Origin: Amphirosellinia nigrospora
Taxonomy: Eukaryota; Ascomycota; Sordariomycetes; Xylariales; Xylariaceae
Direction: 5' to 3'
Assembly (NCBI GenBank): GCA_004123355.1
Contig: SCHM01000003.1
Coordinates: 6,653,058-6,717,057, forward strand
DNA length: 64,000 nt
This document shows positions 13,305-25,100 of the stretch, in pieces (the first letter of the stretch is position 1; each line of letters starts with the position of its first letter). The position numbers and the translations under genes were made by a program. The notes under the pieces were generated by a model, which was not told where the DNA came from, made no database searches, and saw only the letters and a list, made by a program, of their open reading frames with translations.

Positions 13305-13863
13305 TTCACTGCATTTTAGCCCTCACAAAGACAGTGAAAAAGCATCAGTTAGCTATCACAACAGCGAATAGGGTTTAGCATATGGTGTTGCAAGAAGTGC
13401 CTAGTTGGCGATGGTGAGTGCGCCTTACAGAGTGCGCCTAGCTTCACTGCATTTTTAGCCCTCACCAAGACAGTAAAAAGCATGTCAACTACCACAACAG
13501 CGAATAAGATTTCCAGGACGGCCAAAATGTCCGCCTCACTTCGCTTTCTCATCTCACGCGCATATACACAGCCTGTTTTTATTGCACTTTAACATCGGAG
13601 CCCTGTGTATATGACGCAAGTCATCTATACTTGTTGTTGCCTGAAGGTCTAGATCGACCTCTATGAATGTGATATGGTTACATACAGATGATGCTTTAGT
13701 CTGTAGTGGCTCTTCGTGACAGGGGAAAATATGAAAAGAACTGTACGTTTACTGCATTTTTTAGCACTCGCAAAGATAGCCAAAAGGCCTTAGATAAATC
13801 CCACAACAAGGAACAAGATTTTAAGCCCGTCCACTCGCAAACGAACTGCATTTTTAGCCATCA
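13305..13863 (+). repeat. short dispersed direct repeat, three copies plus a fragment
   Basis: Copies at about 13305-13375 and 13442-13512 align over some 70 bases. They share CACTGCATTTTTAGCCCTCA, AAGACAGT and CACAACAGCGAATA in that order. A more diverged copy lies at 13747-13822 and a 5' fragment at 13843-13863 (ACTGCATTTTTAGCC). Spacing is irregular (about 137, 305 and 96 bases), so it is not a simple satellite. It may be a relic of a small transposon or of a duplicated unit. Confidence 0.6.
13561..13613. repeat. 11-bp perfect inverted repeat
   Basis: CATATACACAG at 13561-13571 is exactly complementary to CTGTGTATATG at 13603-13613, with a 31-base loop. It sits between two copies of the direct repeat. 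It could form a hairpin or mark the ends of a small inserted sequence; nothing more can be said. Confidence 0.5.
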
Positions 13864-14662
13864 TGGAGAGGATTTAAGTAGGCACCTGTCAACCTATCAG
13901 ATGCCAGTATAAACCAGGCGTCTTTTCTAGCCACATAGAGAAGGGATGAACGTGATGGCAGATTTTAATGGATTTTATTATTAGACCAGGAACCTTATTG
14001 AACGGCTCCTCGAAATGTACATTTGCTATTTCTATCTCTTCTCTGATATCGCGGTCCCACATTTCTACCCGGAACGAATGTTTGATACCACACCTTCCGA
14101 TAGGACCACGTCTCTCAAAACATATCGGTTGCTATCATAACGGGGTATCTCCTTTCTTATCCTCTTTGAGTGAGATATAAAATCTGGTGTTAGAACCAAC
14201 AATCCTCTCAACTGTACGCGTAAGAAAAAAAAAAGAAAAAGGCAGGTGTCCACCGTGTTTTGATCTTGCCCTGGGAACTCATGAAAAGAAAACGCCCCAA
14301 ACGCCGCGATTATATTTATCACCTTTTAAGAAGCACTGTCCATCGTGTACTTGCAAACTGATAGTGCGTTGCCATAGTGGTAGCTGGGGTCGACCTTGTC
14401 GAGGACAAGTAACCACTTGAATTAACAGCAACTTCAGTAGCATGGGTTTATACAACGCCGCCTCATAAAATTGATACAGAGAATCGAAAATAGCAGCGTG
14501 GAAAGTTCAAGGGCCAATGATAGGAACCTGATGGTGTTGATTGAAAAGTATCGTACTCTCCGTCACACAGGACACTACATTCTCATCGCAATTGATCCAT
14601 CGGTAGCGATACCGGTGCCGTTGGGGTAGTCTATAATTATATTAGCAAGAATCCTCCCAAGA

Positions 14663-16426
14663 TCAGTCAGGTGCCTTACAGAATGCGCAAACTGCGATAA
14701 TCACGTAGAGGGCTATCAGTTGAACACCTTCCAGCCAGTGGCTCTTCCCATCGCCAATAAGATAATTAACGAGGAGAACCGCGACGAATAGGGTGACAAC
14801 TTGGAAAGTGTCGAAGGCGAGTGTCATTTCGTTGTTGCCAATGCCCCAGCCAATAATCACAAGTAGAGGAATTAGGAAAAGCGCAACCTGCATCGAGGAT
14901 CCGATAGCGACACCTATTGCCAAATCCATCTTATCCTTCATTGCAACGGTAACGGCGGTCGCGTGTTCACAGGCGTTTCCGACAATTGGGAAAGGATAAG
15001 ACCGATGAACTCCTCGCTAACGGCATTAGAGATAGGCTCAATACCGCTAACTAATCCTTCAGCGCATAGAGCAATGATGACGGTAGATATAGTCAGACTT
15101 CCGAGGGCAACAAATAAGTGCAATGTTGGTTCTTCGGCCTCATCTTCATCGTCTTCAGTGAAGAGGGAACTTGCATCATTTCGCTCATCTCTCCGTTCTC
15201 GTTCCGCACGTTGGCATAGGTACCCCAACTCCTGCGACACCCGAAGCAATTGCACCCTCAGGTAGGTTCTGCTTCTCTTGAACACATCCTTCTTGGGGAC
15301 CTTCTGACTTTGTTCGTTGAACATGTCACTGTGCGTCTTCAGTTGAAAAAATAAGAAGAAGCCATAGATGAGGAGAAGGATGATGGAGACGCCGTGTGAC
15401 AGCTGGGGGACTGCATATGATGGCAGCGAGGTGACAGCATCATTGGTGTAGAGATCCGGCGTGTGAGAGAAAATTGTTGGCACGATCAAACTAGCAACGG
15501 CGAGCGCTAGAAGACTGGCAGCTGTTTGCGCGACAGTTGTGTTGAAGTATTGCTCTGGACGGTTGAAGCCTCCAGCTAAAAAGCAGCAACCCAAGACGAG
15601 AAGCAGGTTGGATAAGACTGAGCCGACAAGAGAAGTTTGCACAACAGTAACCTGGTTGTCGATAAGGGCTATGATGGCGACGATAAGCTCAACAGCATTA
15701 CTGGCTAGGTTAGTATAGGTTCGAACTCATAAAGTGCTCTGTTCACAGGGGCTTACCCAAATGTTGCATTGATCAGTCCACCTAGAGTTTCACCAGTACG
15801 AAGCGCAACCTGCTCGGTTGCGTCGCTAAGTAAGGTAGCGAGAGGTATTATAGCAATGAAGTTAACGACGAACACGGCAGGTCCGGGATGTTGAGCCGCC
15901 AAAGCACGATACCGGCGGGCGCAGCGAGCAACAAAAGGTTGATCGGGCTGCTAAGGATTGTGCGTTGGATCTGATTCTTGAACGTAAAGTGACCCTTTGG
16001 ACGCTTCGGCTCATCTTTCTCTTCCATCGCGCTGGCGTCCTCAGAATGGGCGCGCCCGACTGGCAGCCCCATTATCTTCCGCCGGGGTCGGGGGCCTTCT
16101 TCGCCTTGTGCATAGTCGGGCTGGCCGTTGTAGTCGCCTGCGAATCATAGACTTCATCGGCATTTGTTGTCTGGTCGAGCTCTCTACTCAGGCGTATCTC
16201 TCGGTCAATTGGAGTTTGAAGAATATCGGGCGCTGTATTGGCATGCGAAAGTGGTGTGGTTACAGATAGTGCTTCTCCCATCTCAGCAGCATGGTATGTA
16301 TTGGCTCGGGTGGGGGCTGTAATCGAAACGTTGGAAAGGATTCAGCCAACCATATTTAAGACCCGCCCCATTTCTTCCAAAGCGTTTCGCCTTTCGCGAA
16401 ATCTTCAAGAGATTGACTGAGTCCAT
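14663..16426 (-). CDS. VCX1: vacuolar Ca2+/H+ exchanger (CAX/VCX1 family)
   Basis: The product, roughly 570 aa, should load Ca2+ into the vacuole in exchange for protons. Family hallmarks are [21 protein letters not shown] in the first half, [17 protein letters not shown] (the conserved c-1 type repeat) spanning an intron at 15701-15756, and [22 protein letters not shown]. The second-half repeat is [44 protein letters not shown]. An acidic loop ([13 protein letters not shown]) lies between the two halves. The likely start is at 16426 ([17 protein letters not shown]), with a soluble N-terminus. Frame shifts near 14990, 15880, 16065 and 16340 each need about one added base. Start and N-terminal frame are the least certain points; the exchanger core is secure. 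Confidence 0.88.
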
Positions 16427-19319
16427 GTTGTTAGTGGATGGTGTGCAATATTGTGTAGGGCGACTGTATTGTGATAACCGAGGTAGTGATTGGTAGACCC
16501 GGAGATATTTGGGTGCTGGTTGAATGCAAAGGAGTGGCTCTTTGACTATTGGGGAATTGACAAGGAAATTGGCATGGCGCGGGGGCGCTACAGCAACGCG
16601 CCGCAATTAAAACAATGCAAACAGTAACATAAAAATGCCTGGATGCGGACGCAGGTGATTCTAAGGCAAATGAAGACGAGATACTTGAAGGCGCCGGGGG
16701 AAAGTAGGGGAAGTTGGAGGTGTGCTGGGGACGTGTGCTACTGGCGTGTCACATCTCAACTTGGTGAAAGTACCCAACGACGCAGCTCGTCGTCACCGTT
16801 GGACCAGATGCCTAACCTAGGTTGGTGGATTGTGCTAGTGAAGAAGGAAAGATTTATGTGGAGCATCAAAGGGGACATTCCAGTTAATGAAGACAATGAA
16901 AGTCGCTCATAATTGGTAGGAGGAGTAGGAGTAACAATAATAATAGCGATCATGCAGCCCAGCCAGAGTGGGGACTCGGAGCTTAGTATGCCACGCATCG
17001 CGGGAGTCGACTTACACTCTTCATGTCGAGACATCTCGCAACCTGTCAAAACACCTACTCCGTAAACAACGTGATTAGCCCTAGTTCCAATGACGACACA
17101 TTCATTGCCGGATGCGGTAGTTACCTCTTGTGTCCTGGTGGAATCGAGTCAATCTCTGGAGAACGTATGCCGTGCGCGGGCGCTAGGATCGGAGGAAAGC
17201 CGTGGCTTGTTGGGGGCCGAATGTGGTGTTATATGCACCGAATTCCCCGGCCAAAGTATCGAATGTGGGCTCTCGTGTCTGTGTTTGTGTTTGTGTTTGC
17301 TCGAGTTTCTTTTGCCGTCACTCTTCCCGCTCGAAGTACAATCTTGTTTCCCTACGCGATTGATGGGGGAGAGGAATATGATGATGGCTGGTTTTGTGAC
17401 AAGATAAGATGTCAGATTGTCCTTTCGGGATGACCTGATGCTTCTGCGTGGTCTTATAATATCGCCCTAGGAAGTCGAAGTCGGATTCGGATTCGCTGTA
17501 ATGAGGCGCAGTCGCAGTTGGCGTGGGTATCATGCAATCAGTGGCACTGAAGACAAAGAGGCCTCGTGGTTTCCCTTTCCCCTGGATATTGAGGAATCAA
17601 TAGGTATATCGCAGCCTATCTTCTTGGTACTAAGTGGGCGAAGGTGCAATGCGCGCGCGGCTGTTCCAAACACAGCAGAATTGGGGTCTCGACCTGTGCT
17701 GCTCGGCGGTGCAAACAATATCGCAAGTGGAAAAAGGGTAATGTCAGAATGGACTCAGAAGGAACATATGCGCGCGCAGCTCAGGGGGGTTTATCCAGGA
17801 CCTGTCCAGGAGCTTGAGGATCAGAGATGAGCGACATGACACGACACAGCGACTAGGTAATACAAGTGAATCATTATACTGTACTTGGCCAATCGTGTGA
17901 GGTTACGTACCTACCACCTATTATGCTACGCAGACAGTGAAGTACCACCATCCATGCTTCAGGTAGAAATACCGCTAGGTAGGTACCTACCCAATCTTGG
18001 TTTGCTATAGGTACCCTAGGTCTCTTACTGGGTAATTGATAGGCGCTGATGCAAGGGCCATTCAATCAACCTGTGCAATACTTATGACAGTGCCACCTAC
18101 AAGTAGGACGCTGGGGTCCTTCATTACTGAAACTGCGGCTATCTGCTGCGGTTCTATACTACGCACGAATAGTGGTAGTTTGGAAATGACACAAATATGT
18201 TTTTTGCATAAGCCCTTGCGCCACTAGTCCTACCTAGGTAATCGCCCTGACACGTTTGGTGGGGAGCCCTGTTCGGTAATGAGGCCTCCCAATATTCCAT
18301 GGAGCAGCTACATACACTAGTACGAGATTGGACAAAGAATTACGATTGGCAGTCCCAAGTAGACGATGGCGCCAATCAAGGTCAGTCGGTGAAGTCCCGA
18401 TATCAGATGATAATTGCCAGCATTCAACAATATAGCTACATCATATAGTAGAACAGGGTTATTGTGCACAAGCAGCACAACTAAGCAAGACGCGGTACAA
18501 CCTTGAAGTATAATCGATGACGAGCACTTTTCGCGACGCCACGCACGTCCATAGCTTTTCGCCAAGCACGACGGCGCCATCAAGTTTTATTTGCTTTCCC
18601 CTTACATGTATTCCTTACTGTGTACCGTCTTTGATGCTCTCCTGCCAAGTTTTATCCAGCATTCCGCCCAAGAGTAGCCCAACAGATTTCAAATGACGAT
18701 CTCCTACTGCTGATGTGCTAGACTCAAACACCAAAGCGACGTCAAGCTGCCTACCTTAAGTATATCACGGCGTACGGGTATTCTGTCACCGCACATTACT
18801 TACACCGCTGCTAAACACAGGTGACTACACGTATCAGACACAGCAATCCAGAATACAAACCGGCTACCGAAGAAAGGAAATGCGCCACCGGATTAATCAA
18901 CTTCCAGTAGCGCAGCACGGTTTCCGATATCTCCACCCCTTCTTCCGCCCCGATGGAGTTATTTTTCAACGTAATGTATCATAGTGTAAACTTGCATGAG
19001 TGCTGCTGCTATCTTCGAAATGACATCTACTTGATAAATGTGCAATATTCACAAAATCTGATTTGCCCAGGTTATTGCTGCTGCGCCCTACCTGGGCAGG
19101 CCCTGGGTTCTGGCTCCGTGTCTGACAATCAATGCCTTCCTTCAATTTTGCTAGTGCCTGTGGAAAAGGTTACGTATATACTGTACTATAGCAAATAGAG
19201 CATTTGCGGCTGTGTATATTTGGAGCAATCCGTTGCTTAGGTACCTAACCATATTAGCTCGGCACGGTTGTTAATCCGGCAGATTCGCCTCCGAATCATA
19301 AACCAGTTCCTTTCTAGCG
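16427..19319. other. intergenic region with no recognised gene
   Basis: This 2.9-kb region lies between the exchanger start and the transposon. It holds the exchanger promoter side, a short GTGTTT repeat run at 17280-17298 and several CTACCTAGGTA-like motifs (around 17980-18020 and 18230). Open frames up to 136 aa (17023-17433) have no domain, signal or splice support. Confidence 0.5.
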
Positions 19320-19321
19320 TA

Positions 19322-19357
19322 CGGAGGTTTGTATCACAATAGATCATTATCTTTGGC
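19322..19357 (+). repeat. left terminal inverted repeat of the transposon
   Basis: It starts CGGAGGTTTGTATCACAATA and pairs with the right end over about 36 bases with roughly six differences, all transitions. The flanking dinucleotide is TA. Confidence 0.85.
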
Positions 19358-21549
19358 AGCGGATTACAGTATAGGGAAATTAGAGTATATTAATTTCGAA
19401 AAGCCCTACAATACCTTTTTTTGCTCTAATTCTTATTTAATTTATATAGGTATAGCAGTATACTTTAAAGTATTTTATTTTTTTAAAATAAATAATAAAA
19501 AAAAAATTATGCTTATAAAAAATATAGTATTTTTAACTAAATTTTAAGTTCTAGAGTTTATAAAGCTATTATATATTATATATTACTTTTTATAGTTAAG
19601 TTGCGTAATAAAAAGCGCTAAGTTTACTAATTTATAGTAGTTGTTATAATAGTTATTACTATTAACGCTATTATAAAGGTTAGATTATAGTAATTACGGC
19701 TTTTAATTTTATTACTTTGCTAAAGCGGCAGAATTTTTAATTAAAAAAGCGGTAAAATTATATGTAAACTTTTAAGCAGTAGTAAAAATAGTAAAAAACG
19801 TTTTTAAGCGATTTAAACTACGTAAGGCTTAATAGACTAATAAATAAACGATTTAATATTTGCGAGATTTTTAATAGTCTAATTTTAACATTATACGATT
19901 GCTAGCAAGCTATTAGTAAACTAATAAACTATAAAGCTTTTATTTATTATTAAAATTTATTTTATTATTTAATTTTGCTTAGTTTACTATTTTGTTTTTA
20001 ATATTTTTCATTATTTAGCGTTTTAGTTATTTAAAAGATTATTTTATACTTTAATAACTTATAATGCTTTTAAAGCTAATTTTTTGTTTTTATATTTATT
20101 CGGCTTTTAATTTATTATTAGTTTTTTAAATTTCGAACTATTTAGTAGTAAATATTTTTTTTATAGCGATTTTTGCTTATAAAGTAGATTATTTATTATA
20201 TATTGCTATATATTTATTAATTAAACGTTTATATTTTTTATTAAAATAAGCTTTTTATTTTTTTTTTTATTTTTTTTATTTTTTAATATTTTAGCTTAAA
20301 TAATTTTTTTTTAGTTTTTATTATAAATTACGCTGTTCGATTAAAAAAGTTTAAAAAGTTCGGTAGCTATACTAAAATAGTAAATTTGTTTTTTTTTATT
20401 TATATTAATATTATTTAAAGCGTAGCTAAATATATTATTTTTTTAAGCAATAAAAATAAGCTTTAAGTATTTTTATATAATTTTTTAAAATAAAATATAA
20501 ATTTAAGCTTTAGAACTTTTTTATAATAATATATTTAGTTATTTTATTTGTTTTTAATTTTTTATTTAAATACTTTTTATTTATTAAACCGTTATATTAG
20601 CTTACGATTTTTATAGTTTTAGAAATTTAATTTTATTATTTGTTTTTAATTTTTATTTTATTTTAGCTATTAGTTTTATTTTTATTATATTTGTTATTAT
20701 TTTTTTATATTTTATTTTTATATTACGTTTATAGCTATATATATAAAAGCTTTATTAAAAACTAATAAAAATAGCCTTAAAATATAAAAGTTTTAAAGCT
20801 TTTAAACTATTTTATATTATTTAGTTATTAAACGTTTTATTTATACGCTTTTAAACTTTATTATAGCTTTTAAATACGTTAATAATAATAAAAGTTTTAT
20901 TACTTTAAACGATTAGTTTTTATTTATTTAAAGGTTTAGTTTTTAATTATTAAATATTTTAAACGTTTAATTAAGTTATATTTTTTAAAACTAGATTTAA
21001 TAGTATATTTAATTTTTTAAACTTTTTTGCGTTTAATAGTTTAGCTACTTTTTTTAAAATTTATATTTTTTATATTTTTTTTATTAATTTATTAGCTAAC
21101 TATTATATAAAGAACTTATAAAATATTTTTTAATAGTTAAAATTTAATAATTTTATTTTTTATTAGTTAATTAAAGCTAGCTTTTAATTTTTGCTAATTT
21201 TATTATTAATATTATAAAAAATTAAGCTATTTTTAGGCTTATAACTACGTTTTTTTGCTATAAAAATAAACTATTAAAGCTACTAGTATTATATTTTGTT
21301 TTTTTTATTATATTTTTATAAGTAGCTTTTAAAATATAGGTTAAAGCTTAAATTGTTTGCCGAGTCGAATTTTTTTATATATTAGATTTTAGTTAATTTT
21401 GCTTAATATTATAATATATTTAAAAAAAAATAAAGAAATTAATAAAAAATATTTTTGACTATATTTAGGTAGTAATTAAGCACTAATTAATAGTCTAAGT
21501 TTAGCGCCTAAACAGTGTTTAGCGTATTTAATTTATACGTTACTCTAAC

Positions 21550-21585
21550 GCTAAGGATGATGATCCATTGTAACACAAACCTCCG
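21550..21585 (-). repeat. right terminal inverted repeat of the transposon
   Basis: Read on the minus strand it starts CGGAGGTTTGTGTTACAATG, matching the left end except for transitions. It is followed on + by TA at 21586-21587, the presumed target duplication. Confidence 0.85.
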
Positions 21586-21587
21586 TA

Positions 21588-22131
21588 TATGCAGGACTAA
21601 TAATATTTCAAGGCCTACGTCCCATCAATACCAGTAGATACTAGATGATGATCATAGCCTTTACCACCTTGCATGCTGACCTAGGCAACAATTTACATTT
21701 GAATTGAATTCATATTGATTTGTGCCATTTGACCGGTAAACATCGCCTCAATGACAGATAATCGCAACCAACAACCGCCGATGAGGTTAGTACTAGTGTG
21801 ACGCGTGTTGTCTAACAACACCTAAGCCACCATACTAGGGATACTAGGACTTGTTGTAGTCTCGAAACAAGGGAGGTAACAAACCGTGGGCGCATACTCC
21901 AGTCACGTACGCCGACTCTTAACTACTGATTCGCGCCTAATACTGCACACTCCCTCGCCTAAACAGCAGTGAAGTGGCTAGGTTTGGTGTGCTAAGCCTA
22001 GGGATAGGACTAGTAATCGGTTCGCTTCCGCTAGCACCGAGAATTCCGGGAGGGAGCCCAAGGGACGGTAACCAGCATCGGGAATGATACTCAAATCCGC
22101 AGGGACCGCCAATGGGGTCTCGAGGCCCTTC
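21588..22131. other. intergenic spacer between transposon and IML1 3' end
   Basis: Base composition returns to normal right after the transposon end, so the A+T richness does not spread outward. No gene is seen. It probably includes the IML1 3' UTR. Confidence 0.5.
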
Positions 22132-25100
22132 TCAAAAAGTCTCTTTATAAAAAATTTCGAGAGCTTGTTCATCAGTACAAAATTCGACTAATGCGTCCTT
22201 GAGTGTCTCTGGGATGGGAAAAGTTGTAGTCGCTCTACAGTCAGGCTTTGGCCCAGATACGCTGCGAAAGGCGACGCGTCGGGATGAGTGCCTCGAAATC
22301 CGGATGGGGCGAAAAGAATAGGTCGAGTCAAGGGAGAAGCTGTGACCGCGGTTCCATGGCTCGGTAACTTGCGTGTGGATTGCTGGTGACGATTGGTCTG
22401 ATAGGCACTGATTCGGCTCGAGTCTGAGGCTGAACTATTTGCGTGGCTGCAACTCGATTGGTATATAACCGATTGGCTGCTAATAAGAAGTCGCCCTCAT
22501 CAGTGATCTGTACCAAATGGGCACCTGAACGGTGTATATATTGTGAGTATGTGAAATCCGGCTTGCCCCACGAGTAGCTAGTGTCTACGTTGCTGGGGAA
22601 ATTTGAGGCGGCTTCGTAATCTAGCACATAGTCGAACTTCTTAAGTAATGCTTTATGATAGAAGTGTTTGTCTGGCTGTGGGTTGCGGGCTGAAAGAGCC
22701 AGGGTCATAATATGTAGTTGGCCGTTGAGTCGGTGGTGGAAGCGCAAGCTTGAGTCGATACGGTCTCCGAAATGCATTCACTTCATTGATTCTGCAGCCC
22801 TCTTGAATGGGTACCTCGACCAGCCGCAGACCATGCTGGCTGGCAATAGCGGCCCAGTTCTTTAAGGCATCCTCGATAAGTTTTGCAGTCACAGTCATCC
22901 ACTCCAACCGAATATGAAAGCAGTTATCGGGGTTATGCAGCCTGTCATAATGAAGATTGATCCTCTCAGGTCGAAAAGATTTCTTGCGAGGATCAATATC
23001 ATACTTCATCATTTTGCTCAAAATCACTTTTGGTCGCCTATTACTTGTGGTGTTCGTAGGCGCGACTGTTGGCGTGGTACCACCAGATGCCTGAGAGCTC
23101 TCCTCATCAATCGAAGCGGGCCGCGCGGCATTTGGCTGGAAGGGCCGCGGAGAGTTCGCAGCTAAGTTTTCTGGGCGGGTGTTGATGGCATGGAGATGTC
23201 CCTTTTTCGGTTGAACCAACCCGGTGGGTGAAGTTTGGCGTACTCGCTGGCAATTTGATAGAAATACTGCCCATCCCGGAAATTGTGTCGCTTCTCTACG
23301 TGGACAAATATGCCGCGTTCGCGATCTTTCTTTGGATCTCTTGTTTCCTTGTCCTTCTCTTTCAGTTTATCATCTTCGTAAACCATTAAAGTATTCCCCA
23401 ACTCAACAGCTTCTTCGCGGCTCTGGAGATCTTCAAAGTTATCGAGTAACCAGGTGGTCATGTCGGAGCCTATAAAGCAGTGGTAATGCAGTCGAAAATG
23501 CCACCGCCGCGTTTGCATTCGAATCCCCCCAGCTTCAATAGGCTGCTGAATAGCTTCTGCAAGAACCGCCACATTGAAATTAGACTTCGAGAAGCGCTCT
23601 TTGTTCGACACGAGGCCCTTACGAACGACGCCGTCAACATTCTCGAACAAAGGCAATGTCTCCATCTCAGCAGCGATGACTACGGAGGCATCTTCCGTCT
23701 TGTATATGATATCAAGAGGATTAGGATCCCGCTTTTTGGTACCCGCGCTCTGGAAGTGACGTTCCGACGAGGAAAGGTAACGGTGACGTTGCCATATTTG
23801 TGCTAGTTTCTTAATCCCCTCGAGCCTTACTTCTTCCACATCATCCTCGTTTTCTACTTGTGGAATGGAAGAAGTTCGAGGATACATGGGTATTAGCACA
23901 AAACGGCCCGCCAGAATCTAAGGTTTTCAGTCATCTCATCTGTATGTCCAGCGAGATAAGAATCGATGTAGTTCCAATTTCTTTCTGGTTTGGGGTCATG
24001 ATATCGATATCAAGGCTTTCATACGTCTTATCAAAAATAGTACGAATTGCCGGCTTATATGGGGATAGCGTGTGCCCCAGCTGCGGCAGTGGTTCTGTGG
24101 GCTTTCGGATGAAGATATTCACCTCGACTTCAGTGCCATTAACACATGACAGTTGATGAATTGTGTTGCCGATACCCATGAAAATGCACGTTCCATCACC
24201 TATTGTTTTGTCTATCGAAAATATGTCGGCAATGCGGACAGCCTTCTGGTCGAATGCCTTGGCTACCGAAGGTCCAATGATAACTTGAAAGCCGTGTGCG
24301 AAGCGAGCGCTGACAAGTTCTTGTAAGAACTCAGCACGGGATGGTTGCTCCTCTCCGATCTCGTCATCGAGGTCCTGGGCAATATTATATGGCTGTCGTT
24401 GATATTCTGCATTGAACTGGGCTTGACTGGGAAAATACTCCGTCGTCAAGGGAACTGCAGCTGGGCATGATAAGGACTTCCATTTCATCATCTTTCATCT
24501 CAGACGGCACGGGAAACACATGCTGCCAACGCTGAACAGCACTGAGTCGTTAACTTTGCTCGCATCAGGGTTTGACGGGTTCAAGACAACTAGCCACTGT
24601 GCCATTGCAGTTGTAGGGATAGTGTAGACGGTAGTTCCGGTACCCCGCCCGCCCGCAGCTTAGAGTTATACAACTTCTTCTGATCTTCTTCCCTAAGTGC
24701 GTTCGAATACTTTATCTCTAGGTCATCATGCCGCGCACTTCGAGCCATAGAATAGGGCATAATCGGCCCTGACTTTAAAGTACTGATGGGATCTGCGCTT
24801 GACGGCGGAGCCCTGATTTGAATGGGCCTGGTTGGTGTGTTGGGTGGCAGCCCCTGAAATTGTTCGTCAAAATGAGGCTTCGTATGTTCGAACGATGGGG
24901 GAAAGGCAGACACAGCATGTGGTCGCGGTGTTGCTCGCGAGGTAGGCCTGATTGGTGTCATGGGCGATAAACTCGAGGATGGAGTTTTAACAATGCCAGC
25001 TCCGGTAGGGTGCATAGCGTTTACATGTTCTGTTTTTAGCTCGGCTGAAGCCGCTTTTGGGGCCGCAATTCCAAAGCCTCGGGTCCAAGGCTGATGTGTC

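Larger units (their letters stand above)
11681..14662. other. intergenic region between two convergent transporter genes
   Basis: No gene is recognised in 3 kb. It holds the 3' ends of the peptide transporter and the exchanger, a family of short direct repeats at 13.3-13.9 kb and a small perfect inverted repeat at 13561-13613 (listed separately). Short open frames at 12023-12365 and 13130-13378 look fortuitous; the latter runs into the first repeat. Confidence 0.5.
19322..21585. mobile_element. dead, RIP-mutated DNA transposon with terminal inverted repeats and TA target duplication
   Basis: A 2.26-kb block of extreme A+T richness begins and ends with the same sequence in opposite orientation: CGGAGGTTTGT at 19322 and its complement ending at 21585. 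Each is directly flanked by TA (19320-19321 and 21586-21587). The match extends for about 36 bases, and every mismatch I see is a transition, as expected from C-to-T mutation on either strand. CpA and TpG are scarce inside while TpA abounds, the classical sign of RIP in Pezizomycotina. Length, TIR type and TA duplication fit Tc1-mariner/pogo-Fot1 elements. No transposase motif is readable, so the superfamily is an inference. It lies about 550 bp downstream of the IML1 stop. Confidence 0.85.

Noticed and set aside
19322-21585. A+T-rich island as centromere or inserted mitochondrial DNA
   Set aside because: Matching inverted ends with flanking TA and abrupt borders point to a single transposon. 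No mitochondrial genes are readable.
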